A DNA stretch of 58,988 nucleotides from an uncultured Eubacterium sp. (lineage in GTDB: Bacteria; Bacillota; Clostridia; Lachnospirales; Lachnospiraceae). Shown here piece after piece: positions 35,097 through 43,376 of the stretch (position 1 is the stretch's first letter; every line of letters begins with the position of its first letter). The notes beneath the pieces were generated by a model. It ran no database searches. It worked only from the letters and a program-made list of their open reading frames with translations, and was not told where the DNA came from. The stretch lies in NCBI RefSeq assembly GCF_937958975.1, contig NZ_CALGRE010000055.1, forward strand, positions 1 to 58,988, given 5' to 3'. The position numbers and the translations under genes were made by a program.

Positions 35097-36926
35097 GTGG
35101 ATAAAATAAAATCATTATTAAAATATCAAAAAGAAATTGTTGAAGGGTTTGTTGTCAGTGCAATAGGCAGCTGGGCATTATGTTCTATTATCAGAGGGGC
35201 ATATAAGCATGTCAGTAATGTAAGTTTTGGTGGAGCGACAAATATAATCGTTGTGCTGTGTCTTTTTGTGATTGGAATGGCATTGCTAACTATGGTATAT
35301 GTACACAAGGCCAATGTGGCAAGAATTGCAATGTTTGTTTTGGTATATGTATTTACATTGTTGTGTGCTTGTGAAGGATTTAAAGTCGAGTGGACAACAG
35401 CGGAATATTATAACCAGATTGGAAATGTGTGTTTTCAAGTGATTTTATGTCTGATTACAGTGTTGGCATTTATTTATGTAAAAGAAGATATTTTTGATTT
35501 GTTTCAAGAGGTAAAAATAAGTAAAAGAACAACCAATATTATTATAGCTGTAATTGGAATCGTTATATTCGCTTTTGTCGGAATTGTGACTGTATATAGA
35601 TATTTGACTTATAGCAATTCAACATTTGATTTTGGTATTTTTGCACAGATGTATGAGTATATGAAACAAAAAGGAATCATTAGTACAACGGTTGAAAGGA
35701 ATTATCTGCTTTCTCATTTTGCAGTACATTTTTCACCTATATTTTATATTGCATTACCGATATATTTTATTTTTTCCGGTGCAGTAACAGTGCAATTAAT
35801 ACAGGCATTTATGGTGGCACTTCCGGTAATACCTATTGTTTTATTGTGCAGACATTATAAGTTATCTAACTGGATGGCGGTGGCGTTGTCATTGTTGTAT
35901 GTTTTATATCCTGCAACAGCAGGTGGAACTTTGTATGATATCCACGAAAATTGTTTTATCACATTTTTCCTGTTAATGTTGGCATGGGCAGTGGAAAAAA
36001 AGAAAAATATATGGATAGCCGTTTTTGCATTATTAACATTTATGGTAAAAGAAGATGCGCCGGTGTATGTATTTATATTAGGACTTTTTTATCTGTTTTC
36101 CAGAAAGGACAAAAAACGGGGATTGTTATTAATATTGGCATCAGGAATATATTTTATGATTGCTACAGCTATTGTTAACAGTTTTGGAATGGGGATTCAG
36201 GAGTATCGATTTAAAAATTTGTATTTTACCGAAGAGGGTGGATTAATCCAGGTATTTGAAACAATGCTGGCAAATCCGGGATATCTTTTCAGTCAGATAG
36301 TAAGAAATACAACAGAGAATGGAATGGATAAAATTGGATATATTTTGTCTATGGTAGTGCCAATGGCAGCGGTACTATTTAGTGTAGGAAAAAAATACTC
36401 CAGATATATTTTGTTACTTCCGTTTATTATAATTAATTTGTTGCCTACATATCTCTATATGCATGATATTACTTTTCAGTATGATTTTAGTGTGATTGCG
36501 CTTTTTATGTATGCCATTATAATGAATGTTTCGGGCATGGAAATAAAGAAGGCGAAAACAGTTGCAACAATTTCTGTTATATGTGCAAGTATTATGTTTA
36601 TGGGAAGTATTTATCAGAAGGCGCCGCACTATGTTTCAAAATATAAGAGTGATAAAGCCACGATAGAGCAGTTGGATAAGGCGCTTGATATGATTCCTGA
36701 AGACGCTTCTGTCTGTGCATCAGGATTTTTTGTTCCTCATTTATCAAAAAATCTGATAATGTATGATCAGAACCATTTGAATGGGGATGTATATACAGAT
36801 TATCTCGCAGTAGATGAAAGATATGAACATGAAAAAGAAAAGTTTGTCAATATACTGTCATCCGGAAAATATGAGCAGGTATATAATGTTGAAGGAATCA
36901 TCAGCATTTATCATAGAGTAGATTAA
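35097..36926 (+). CDS. DUF2079 multipass membrane protein
   Basis: The 609-residue protein starts at a GTG behind AGAGG. It has a dozen or more membrane segments and the DUF2079 (PF09852) core: FDFGIFAQMYEYM near residues 178-190, LLSHFAVHFSPIFYIALPIYFIF, and YDIHENCF. The acidic residue in the first outside loop and the histidines recall GT-C glycosyltransferases, and the family has been placed near them, but no substrate is known. It is a single gene with its own promoter and terminator, next to the pyrimidine operon by position only. Confidence 0.8.
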   Translation: MDKIKSLLKYQKEIVEGFVVSAIGSWALCSIIRGAYKHVSNVSFGGATNIIVVLCLFVIGMALLTMVYVHKANVARIAMFVLVYVFTLLCACEGFKVEWTTAEYYNQIGNVCFQVILCLITVLAFIYVKEDIFDLFQEVKISKRTTNIIIAVIGIVIFAFVGIVTVYRYLTYSNSTFDFGIFAQMYEYMKQKGIISTTVERNYLLSHFAVHFSPIFYIALPIYFIFSGAVTVQLIQAFMVALPVIPIVLLCRHYKLSNWMAVALSLLYVLYPATAGGTLYDIHENCFITFFLLMLAWAVEKKKNIWIAVFALLTFMVKEDAPVYVFILGLFYLFSRKDKKRGLLLILASGIYFMIATAIVNSFGMGIQEYRFKNLYFTEEGGLIQVFETMLANPGYLFSQIVRNTTENGMDKIGYILSMVVPMAAVLFSVGKKYSRYILLLPFIIINLLPTYLYMHDITFQYDFSVIALFMYAIIMNVSGMEIKKAKTVATISVICASIMFMGSIYQKAPHYVSKYKSDKATIEQLDKALDMIPEDASVCASGFFVPHLSKNLIMYDQNHLNGDVYTDYLAVDERYEHEKEKFVNILSSGKYEQVYNVEGIISIYHRVD

Positions 36927-36933
36927 AAAATAT

Positions 36934-36971
36934 CACATCTCTTTCCATTGTTGAAAGAGATGTGTTTTTTT
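36934..36971 (+). terminator. Terminator after the DUF2079 gene, overlapping the pyrC promoter
   Basis: CACATCTCTTTC (36934-36945) and GAAAGAGATGTG (36953-36964) form a perfect 12-bp stem with a 7-nt loop and seven T. The 3' arm carries the -35 of the pyr operon. Confidence 0.85.
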
Positions 36972-36979
36972 GATATACT
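36951..36979 (+). promoter_or_regulatory. Promoter of pyrC-pyrF-pyrK-pyrD
   Basis: TTGAAA (36951-36956) and TATACT (36974-36979) are 17 nt apart. A start near 36986 excludes the upstream ATG at 36995 as a well-placed start and favours the GTG at 37040. I see no PyrR-type attenuator in the short leader. Confidence 0.6.
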
Positions 36980-37039
36980 TTTAGATGGATTTTTATGCCG
37001 TTTTATAGGCAAATATATAGAAAAGATGAGGAAACATTT

Positions 37040-38314
37040 GTGTCGATATTGATAAAAAATGGAAGAGTATTAAATCCGTCAGAGAATTTAGATAAAGTTA
37101 TGGATGTGTTAATCGAAGATGGAGTGATAAAGAAAAAGGGTTTAGATATGGAGGCATGTGCAGACAAGGTTATTGATGCCCGGGGATGTTATATAATGCC
37201 CGGACTAATTGATTTACATGTGCATTTCAGGGACCCGGGATTAACATATAAAGAAGATATTGAAACAGGAAGCAGGGCGGCAGCAAAAGGGGGATTTACA
37301 ACGGTGTGCTGTATGCCGAATACAAAACCGGTAGTTGATAACGCAGATACCGTAAGATATATTATTGAAAAGTCAAGAGGCATAGGTCTTACAAATGTTC
37401 TTCCGGTGGGGGCAGTAACAAAATTCATGCAGGGAAAAGAAATTACCGATGTGGATGAGTTAAAGATAGCGGGAATCTGTGCCATTAGTGAAGATGGAAA
37501 GTCTGTTATGGACTCAGGAGTTTACAGACAGGCGATGAAAAATGCTGCAAAGGCAGGCATTGCGGTGATGGCACACTGTGAGGATATCAATCTTGTCGAG
37601 GGTGGTGTTATCAATCTAGGCGAAAAGTCAGAGCAGCTGGGCGTAAAAGGTATCAGTAATGCGGTGGAGGACGTGATTGCTTTGAGAGATATTTTGCTGG
37701 CAAGAGAGACAGGAGCCACATTACATCTCTGTCATTGTTCTACAAAGGATAGTGTGGAAATGGTCAGACAGGCAAAATCTGAAGGAGTTAAAGTGACCGC
37801 AGAGGTGTGTCCGCATCATTTTTCTATGTGCACAGATGATATCACAGGAAATGATGGAAACTTCAAAATGAATCCTCCATTGAGAGCTAGAGAAGATATG
37901 GAAGCTTTAATCAGGGGATTAAGTGAAGATATTATGGATGTGATTTCTACAGACCATGCACCGCACAGCGCAGAAGAAAAGGCAAAAGATTTGGAACATG
38001 CACCGTTTGGCATTGTAGGACTTGAAACATCTGTGGCACTTACAATCACAAATTTAGTAAAAAAAGGATATATTACACCGCTTCAGATGGCAGCCAAAAT
38101 GAGTTTTAATCCGGCAAGGGTTCTTGGAATCGATAAAGGAACATTGGACGAGGGAGCAGTTGCGGATGTGACAATTATCAATCCGGATAAGGAATATGTG
38201 ATTGATGTGGAGGAGTTTGTTTCCAAAGGAAAGAATACACCATTTAATGGTTATAAAGTATTTGGCGAAGTGGAGTATACCATTATGAATGGAGATATTG
38301 TATATCAGAAATAA
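37040..38314 (+). CDS. pyrC: Dihydroorotase
   Basis: PyrC closes carbamoyl-aspartate to dihydroorotate. From the GTG at 37040 (eight bases after GAGGA) the protein has 424 residues, the normal class I length; an ATG 15 codons earlier has no ribosome binding site. The zinc motif is HVH (His60, His62) in LIDLHVHFRDPG, and MAHCED, CHCS and DVISTDHAPHSAEEK supply the other ligands. It opens an operon with pyrF, pyrK and pyrD. Confidence 0.95.
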   Translation: MSILIKNGRVLNPSENLDKVMDVLIEDGVIKKKGLDMEACADKVIDARGCYIMPGLIDLHVHFRDPGLTYKEDIETGSRAAAKGGFTTVCCMPNTKPVVDNADTVRYIIEKSRGIGLTNVLPVGAVTKFMQGKEITDVDELKIAGICAISEDGKSVMDSGVYRQAMKNAAKAGIAVMAHCEDINLVEGGVINLGEKSEQLGVKGISNAVEDVIALRDILLARETGATLHLCHCSTKDSVEMVRQAKSEGVKVTAEVCPHHFSMCTDDITGNDGNFKMNPPLRAREDMEALIRGLSEDIMDVISTDHAPHSAEEKAKDLEHAPFGIVGLETSVALTITNLVKKGYITPLQMAAKMSFNPARVLGIDKGTLDEGAVADVTIINPDKEYVIDVEEFVSKGKNTPFNGYKVFGEVEYTIMNGDIVYQK

Positions 38315-38346
38315 AATAAATACTATTGAAAAGAGAGGAAAAAAAT

Positions 38347-39264
38347 ATGATTAACAAATTAGTGGAAAAGATTAAGAAAACAAATGCACCTGTAGTCGTG
38401 GGATTAGACCCGATGATGAGTTATATACCGGAATATATTGTAAAAAATACATTTAAGGAATATGGAGAGACATTAGAGGGAGCGGCAGAGGCAATATGGC
38501 AGTATAATAAAGGAATTATTGACACTACATATGATTTGATTCCGGCTGTAAAACCACAGATTGCGATGTATGAGCAGTTTGGTGTTCCGGGACTTATGGC
38601 TTTCCAGAAGACAGTAGATTATGCAAAAGAAAAAGACCTCGTAGTTATTGGTGATGTGAAGCGTGGAGATATTGGCTCAACATCATCAGCTTATGCCACA
38701 GGACATCTTGGAAAAGTTCAGGTCGGAAGTAAAACTTATTCATTGTTTGATGAAGACTTTGCCACAGTAAATCCATATTTGGGAACCGATGGAATCAAAC
38801 CGTTTATCGATGTGTGTAAAGAAGAAAATAAGGGATTATTTATTTTGGTAAAGACATCCAATCCATCCAGCGGGGAATTTCAGGACAGATTAATTGACGG
38901 AAGACCATTGTATGAGTGGGTAGGTGAACAGGTTGCAAAATGGGGAGAAGAGCATATGGGAGAAAACTATAGTTATATTGGCGCTGTCGTGGGGGCTACA
39001 TATCCGGAAATGGGGAAAGTTCTCAGAAAAGTTATGCCAAAGAGTTATATATTAGTACCGGGCTATGGTGCCCAGGGTGGTACGGCAGAAGGGTTAAAAC
39101 CTTATTTCAATGAGGATGGACTTGGAGCTATCGTAAATTCTTCCAGAGGCATTATTTGTGCATATAAACAGGAGCAGTATGCTAAGTTTGGGGAACTTAA
39201 TTATGCAGATGCATCCCGCCAGGCGGTCATTGATATGATAGAAGATATTAACTCAATTTTTTAG
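38347..39264 (+). CDS. pyrF: Orotidine 5'-phosphate decarboxylase
   Basis: PyrF decarboxylates OMP to UMP, the last step of the pathway. The 305-residue protein is the longer type 2 form: VVGLDPMMSYIP at the N terminus, the catalytic DVKRGD near residues 101-107, ATVNPYLGTDGIKPF, and the phosphate-site VPGYGAQGG. I start at the ATG 38347 with AGAGG upstream; an in-frame TTG seven codons earlier overlaps that site. It lies 32 bp after pyrC and 53 bp before pyrK. Confidence 0.95.
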   Translation: MINKLVEKIKKTNAPVVVGLDPMMSYIPEYIVKNTFKEYGETLEGAAEAIWQYNKGIIDTTYDLIPAVKPQIAMYEQFGVPGLMAFQKTVDYAKEKDLVVIGDVKRGDIGSTSSAYATGHLGKVQVGSKTYSLFDEDFATVNPYLGTDGIKPFIDVCKEENKGLFILVKTSNPSSGEFQDRLIDGRPLYEWVGEQVAKWGEEHMGENYSYIGAVVGATYPEMGKVLRKVMPKSYILVPGYGAQGGTAEGLKPYFNEDGLGAIVNSSRGIICAYKQEQYAKFGELNYADASRQAVIDMIEDINSIF

Positions 39265-39317
39265 TGAAGAATTGTGTATCAGGAATGAAAAGAGATAAAT
39301 GTAAAGGAATGAATTTT

Positions 39318-40085
39318 ATGAGACAAAAGGAAGTGGCGACAGTAGTGAGCCAGAAATGCATTGGCACAGGCGTATATAGTATGATAATAAAAACAGAGGC
39401 AGCAAATGAGGCAGTTGCAGGGCAGTTTGTTTCAATTTATTGTAAGGATAAGACAAAATTATTGCCAAGGCCTATTAGTATTTGCCAGATAAATAGGGAA
39501 GATGGAACGATTAGAATTGTTTATCGTGTTGTAGGCGGTGGAACGGAAGAAATGTCTGCATATAGGGCAGGAGATTCGATTGAATTGATTGGACCTTTAG
39601 GCAATGGATTTATGCAGAGAGAAAATAAAAAGGCAATATTAATCGGTGGAGGTATTGGCATTCCACCTATGGTTGGTCTGGCAGAGGCGCTTAAAGACAA
39701 AGCAGAGGTACAGATTATAGCGGGATATCGTGATGAACTCTTTTTGACAGAAGAATTACAAAACAGCGGAAACCTTTATATTGCTACAGAGGATGGCAGT
39801 GTGGGAACGAAAGGAACTGTAATAGATGCTATCAGGGAACAGAATATAGAGGGTACTGTTATTTATGCATGTGGACCAACTCCTATGCTAAGAGCAATTA
39901 AGGAGTATGCAATAAAGAATAATATTGAATGTCAGCTCTCTTTAGAGGAGAGAATGGCATGTGGGATTGGGGCATGTCTGGCATGTGTTTGCAAATCAAA
40001 GGAAAAGGACCATCATACAAATGTGAACAATAAGCGGATTTGCAAAGATGGTCCGGTATTTATGGCAGAGGAGGTTGAACTGTAA
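39318..40085 (+). CDS. pyrK: Dihydroorotate dehydrogenase electron-transfer subunit
   Basis: PyrK passes electrons from the class 1B dihydroorotate dehydrogenase to NAD+. The 255-residue protein has an FAD domain (LLPRPISIC, YRVVGGGTEEMS), an NAD domain (LIGGGIGIPPMVGLAE, YACGPTPMLRAI) and a C-terminal 2Fe-2S site with cysteines in CGIGACLACVC and KRICKDGPVF. ATG 39318 stands nine bases after AAAGGA and gives the usual length; longer in-frame starts lack support. Its stop overlaps the pyrD start by one base. Confidence 0.94.
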   Translation: MRQKEVATVVSQKCIGTGVYSMIIKTEAANEAVAGQFVSIYCKDKTKLLPRPISICQINREDGTIRIVYRVVGGGTEEMSAYRAGDSIELIGPLGNGFMQRENKKAILIGGGIGIPPMVGLAEALKDKAEVQIIAGYRDELFLTEELQNSGNLYIATEDGSVGTKGTVIDAIREQNIEGTVIYACGPTPMLRAIKEYAIKNNIECQLSLEERMACGIGACLACVCKSKEKDHHTNVNNKRICKDGPVFMAEEVEL

Positions 40086-40987
40086 TGAATACAAAGGTTA
40101 ATATTGCGGGTGTGGAGTTTAAAAATCCGGTGATGGTTGCCTCCGGAACATTTGGGTCCGGTGCGGAATATGGAGAGTTTGTTGATTTGAATAGATTAGG
40201 GGCTGTTGTTACTAAGGGTGTGGCAAATGTTCCCTGGGAGGGGAATCCGACACCTCGAATCGCAGAGACTTACGGTGGAATGTTGAATGCAGTAGGGCTT
40301 CAAAATCCCGGATATGATTTGTTTGCAAAAAGAGATATTCCATATTTGCAGGATTATGACACAAATATTATTGTAAATGTATGCGGTAGAACTACGCAGG
40401 ACTATATAGATGTGGTTGAAAAATTGGGACATGAAGATGTAGATATGTTAGAAATTAATATTTCGTGTCCAAATGTAAAACATGGTGGAATCGCTTTTGG
40501 ACAAGACCCGAAATCAGTGGAAAATATAACAAGAGAAGTAAAGAAAGTGGCAAAGCAGCCGGTGATTATGAAACTCAGTCCGAACGTTACGGATATTACA
40601 GAGATGGCAAGAGCGGCAGAGGCAGGTGGAGCAGATGCACTCTCACTGATTAATACACTGACAGGTATGCAGATAGATGTGGAGAGGCAGAAATTTGTTC
40701 TGGCAAATAAAACAGGAGGACTTTCCGGTCCTGCAATAAAACCGGTGGCAGTCCGAATGGTATATCAGGTGGCGAACACTGTGAAGGTACCGGTTATCGG
40801 TATGGGAGGAATTACAAATGCCAAAGATGCGATAGAGTTTATATTGGCGGGTGCCACGGCAGTATCTATCGGTACGGCAAATTTTAATAACCCCAACACA
40901 ACAATAGAGGTTATAGAGGGAATAGAAGATTACATGAGAAGACATGCGGTTAATGATGTTAACAGTCTGGTCGGAATTGTAAAATAA
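40085..40987 (+). CDS. pyrD: Dihydroorotate dehydrogenase, class 1B catalytic subunit
   Basis: PyrD oxidises dihydroorotate to orotate with bound FMN. The 300-residue protein shows MVASGTFGSGAEYGEF, GLQNPGYDLF, the active-site loop NISCPNVKHGG with the base Cys typical of class 1B, KLSPNVTDI, and the FMN-phosphate sites GLSGPAIKP and GMGGITNAKDA. Pairing with pyrK confirms the NAD-linked form. The start codon overlaps the pyrK stop (TAATG). Confidence 0.96.
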   Translation: MNTKVNIAGVEFKNPVMVASGTFGSGAEYGEFVDLNRLGAVVTKGVANVPWEGNPTPRIAETYGGMLNAVGLQNPGYDLFAKRDIPYLQDYDTNIIVNVCGRTTQDYIDVVEKLGHEDVDMLEINISCPNVKHGGIAFGQDPKSVENITREVKKVAKQPVIMKLSPNVTDITEMARAAEAGGADALSLINTLTGMQIDVERQKFVLANKTGGLSGPAIKPVAVRMVYQVANTVKVPVIGMGGITNAKDAIEFILAGATAVSIGTANFNNPNTTIEVIEGIEDYMRRHAVNDVNSLVGIVK

Positions 40988-41010
40988 TTAAACAGAGTTA
41001 GGTGAGTTAA

Positions 41011-41961
41011 ATGAGTAAAATTTCATTAATTATCCCATGTTATAATGAAGAAGAAGCTTTGGGGTACCTATATAAAGAATTAAATCGTGTTACTGAGATA
41101 ATGTCAAAGTATGAGTTTGAATTTTTGTTCGTCAATGACGGTTCAAAGGATAAGACGCTTGACCTTTTAAAAAGTTATGCAAAAGAGGATTCTCGTGTCA
41201 TATTTTTATCTCTCTCAAGAAATTTTGGAAAAGAGGCGGCTATGTATGCGGGATTTTGCAATGCAGCAGGTGATTATGTGGCTGTTATGGACGCAGATAT
41301 GCAGGACCCGCCATCGCTTTTACCGGAGATGATGTCGTATCTCGAAAGCGGAGAGTATGACAGTGTCGCTACAAGAAGGGTGACGAGGCAGGGCGAGCCT
41401 AAAATTCGTTCATTTTTTGCCAGAAAATTCTATAAATTAATTAATCGTATATCGGATGCCGATATTGTAGACGGTGCGAGGGATTTTAGACTGATGACCA
41501 GAAATATGGTAGAGGCTATTATAAGAATCGGAGAGCAGAATCGGTTTTCAAAGGGGATTTTTGGCTGGATTGGATTTCGAACAAAATGGCTTCCTTTCGA
41601 AAATGTGGAGAGGGTAGCCGGAGAGACGAAGTGGAGCTTTTGGGGACTATTAAAATATTCTATTGATGGAATTGTTAACTTTTCACAGGCGCCATTACAG
41701 ATTGCATCATTGGTAGGTTTATTGTTTACGTTTATATCTTTTATAGCAATTATTTTTATTATGTTGAGGAAGTGGATTTGGGGTGACCCTGTTTCCGGAT
41801 GGCCGTCATTGGCATGTATTATTACTTTTATTGGCGGGATTCAACTGTTTTGTATGGGAATTATTGGTCAGTATCTGGCAAAGACATATATGGAAGTTAA
41901 GGGTAGACCGCATTATATTATTGGTGAAACCAATAGTGAGCAGGTAAAAAAGATAGGTTAG
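41011..41961 (+). CDS. Glycosyltransferase family 2, GtrB/DPM1-like
   Basis: The 316-residue protein has the GT2 domain LIIPCYNEEEALG, FVNDGSKDKT, VMDADMQDPP near residues 92-101 and GARDFRLMTR, then two membrane helices near 232-255 and 268-290. This is the layout of bactoprenol-phosphate glucosyl- or similar transferases. It follows pyrD by 23 bp and probably shares its transcript, though its function is in surface glycan or lipid-linked sugar synthesis. It is only distantly like the other GT2 of this window, so it is not a recent copy. Confidence 0.9.
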   Translation: MSKISLIIPCYNEEEALGYLYKELNRVTEIMSKYEFEFLFVNDGSKDKTLDLLKSYAKEDSRVIFLSLSRNFGKEAAMYAGFCNAAGDYVAVMDADMQDPPSLLPEMMSYLESGEYDSVATRRVTRQGEPKIRSFFARKFYKLINRISDADIVDGARDFRLMTRNMVEAIIRIGEQNRFSKGIFGWIGFRTKWLPFENVERVAGETKWSFWGLLKYSIDGIVNFSQAPLQIASLVGLLFTFISFIAIIFIMLRKWIWGDPVSGWPSLACIITFIGGIQLFCMGIIGQYLAKTYMEVKGRPHYIIGETNSEQVKKIG

Positions 41962-41984
41962 CATTAATAAATGTTAAATAGATA

Positions 41985-42020
41985 TGGGAGACTACGAATT
42001 TTTTCGCAGTCTCCTATTTT
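41985..42020 (+). terminator. Terminator of the pyr operon
   Basis: TGGGAGACTACGAA and TTCGCAGTCTCCTA form a hairpin with one A-C mismatch and a T-rich loop, followed by TTTT. From here to 42118 no gene is seen. Confidence 0.75.
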
Positions 42021-42118
42021 AAAATTATTCAGTTGTTGTTTCAGGACATATTGCCGGATTATGTAAAAAATATTATAGTTTTAGACAGCATTGCAGGATT
42101 TGTCTGCTGTACAAAGTG

Positions 42119-42319
42119 TCAAGAATCTTCCCTATAAATTATAATATCTGCTACATCACAATGAAGAATTGTGCATAGTTGATTTAATGTATTGACGGTA
42201 ACGCTTTTACCGTGTTTTATGGCATAATATGTCGAGCGAGGAAACCCTCGCTTAGAAAGTTCGTAAGAACTAATCTTTCTTTGTTTCATAGTTTGAAAAA
42301 GTGGTTCATAGCTAATCAT
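42119..42319 (-). CDS. Small XRE/Cro-type repressor 1
   Basis: This 66-residue protein is a single helix-turn-helix domain: MISYEPLFQTMKQRKISSYELSKRGF, recognition region PRSTYYAIKHGKSVTVNT, then LNQLCTILHCDVADII. It is a close relative of the second repressor in this islet, about half identical. The ATG has a GAGGTG site five bases ahead. With no other domain it would act as a dimeric DNA-binding repressor. A 26-nt motif upstream, shared with the other repressor's control region, is the probable target. Confidence 0.85.
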   Translation of the reverse strand: MISYEPLFQTMKQRKISSYELSKRGFPRSTYYAIKHGKSVTVNTLNQLCTILHCDVADIIIYREDS

Positions 42320-42337
42320 AATTCACCTCATGTAATA

Positions 42338-42373
42338 ATTATATGAGTATACTCGGATAATGAAAATGTACGA
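42338..42373 (-). promoter_or_regulatory. Promoter and operator-like motif of repressor 1
   Basis: On the minus strand TTTTCA (42366-42361) and TATAAT (42343-42338) are 17 nt apart. The motif at 42348-42373, with ACTCGGATA and GAAAATGTACGA, matches 42680-42705 at 25 of 26 positions. Confidence 0.6.
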
Positions 42374-42388
42374 AAAATCGTGCATATT

Positions 42389-42595
42389 TTATTCATTGTT
42401 ATCGTCGATGTATTCCATAATTTCGGAGACAGAACAATTTAATATTCTGCAAAGCTGGTTGATTGTATTCGTACTAATGCTATTTCCTTGACGTATGGAA
42501 TAATAAGTTGCCTTTGAAAAGCCCTTTTTAAACAAAACATAGGAAGTTATTCTTTTTTCGGACATAGTTTTATATAGTGGTGCGTAGCTTATCAT
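42389..42595 (-). CDS. Small XRE/Cro-type repressor 2
   Basis: This 68-residue protein is a lone helix-turn-helix domain: MISYAPLYKTMSEKRITSYVLFKKGF, recognition region SKATYYSIRQGNSISTNT, then INQLCRILNCSVSEIMEY. It is paralogous to repressor 1 in the same orientation, so the pair arose by duplication. The start is behind AAAGGGGA. Its upstream region has a perfect 15-bp inverted repeat with divergent promoters, so it probably controls itself and the gene at 42840. What signal lifts repression is not visible. Confidence 0.85.
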   Translation of the reverse strand: MISYAPLYKTMSEKRITSYVLFKKGFSKATYYSIRQGNSISTNTINQLCRILNCSVSEIMEYIDDNNE

Positions 42596-42677
42596 ATATT
42601 TCCCCTTTCGTTTAACGTATAAACAAGAAATAGTATAAATTCCTGTTTGACGAAACTGTTACTAAAATAATTTTAAA

Positions 42678-42720
42678 ATTATACTCGGATATTGAAAATG
42701 TACGAATATCCGAGTATAAT
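42678..42720. promoter_or_regulatory. Inverted-repeat operator with overlapping divergent promoters
   Basis: ATTATACTCGGATAT (42678-42692) is perfectly inverted at 42706-42720 across a 13-nt spacer. On the plus strand TTGAAA (42692-42697) and TATAAT (42715-42720) are 17 nt apart. On the minus strand TTTTCA (42698-42693) and TAAAAT (42675-42670) are also 17 nt apart. The two -35 elements overlap by five bases, and the plus -10 is the end of the right arm. Confidence 0.75.
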
Positions 42721-42839
42721 ACTATATACATAAGTTTAGATTACATAATAGAAAGGGGAATATAGGTAGATTACTAAAAGAAATAGTGCTAAAGCAAAGA
42801 TATTTCTGTAATATTTAGTAAAATACTTAGGAGATAAAA

Positions 42840-43127
42840 ATGAGTGAGATAAAAGAATTGTTAAAATTAGCGGCGGATAGTATGAAAAATCGTACATTAG
42901 ATGAATTATTGAAGAATGATATTGAATATCAGAAGAGAACTGAAGAAGTAAAAGAAGCTACACGGTTATTTAAAGAACTTAACCTTACTGAAGAACAGAG
43001 AAATGTAGTGGAGACATTAATTGCAAGAGAGAATGAAAGAAAATATGATTCTACAGTAAATGCTTATATGGCTGGTATGCTGGATGCGTATGAGATATTG
43101 AAAATGTTTAATCTTACCAGAGAATAA
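42840..43127 (+). CDS. Small helical protein of unknown function
   Basis: I do not recognise this 95-residue protein with confidence. It is charged and predicted all-helical (MSEIKELLKLAADSMKNRT, then ELNLTEEQRNVVETLIARENERKYDSTVNAYMAGMLDAYEIL), slightly like small DUF6809-type phage-associated proteins. It starts with ATG behind AGGAGA and is transcribed away from the two repressors, under the divergent promoter inside their shared operator. That context suggests it is the controlled partner, for example an antirepressor, a toxin or a signal-sensing factor; none of these is shown by the sequence. A hairpin terminator follows. Confidence 0.6.
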   Translation: MSEIKELLKLAADSMKNRTLDELLKNDIEYQKRTEEVKEATRLFKELNLTEEQRNVVETLIARENERKYDSTVNAYMAGMLDAYEILKMFNLTRE

Positions 43128-43175
43128 TTGTTAGAAATGTATTAAAAAGTTTTTTCATCTTCATAGTATATGGAG

Positions 43176-43234
43176 AATAAAAATCCCTGCGAGAGTTCAT
43201 GTATAAAGAACTCTTGATAGGGATTTTATTTTTT
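43176..43234 (+). terminator. Terminator after the repressor-islet gene
   Basis: AATAAAAATCCCT and AGGGATTTTATT form the base with an inner GAGAGTTC/GAACTCT stem, ending in T-rich sequence. The rest of the gap to 43376 holds an ATGTGT/ACACAT hairpin near 43313-43334 and no clear promoter. Confidence 0.75.
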
Positions 43235-43376
43235 GTAAAAAGGCAGTGGAATATGAGATATAAAACTTTTAAAAGAAGATAAATTGTGATATTATACATA
43301 TATAGTTTTTTATGTGTTAATTTTTTTTACACATTAATGGTATCGATAACATAAACAAAAAAGGAGGAAAAGTTTA

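Noticed and set aside
36995..37039. Upstream ATG start for pyrC
   Set aside because: It has no ribosome binding site and lies only about 9 nt after the predicted transcript start; the GTG at 37040 is well placed.
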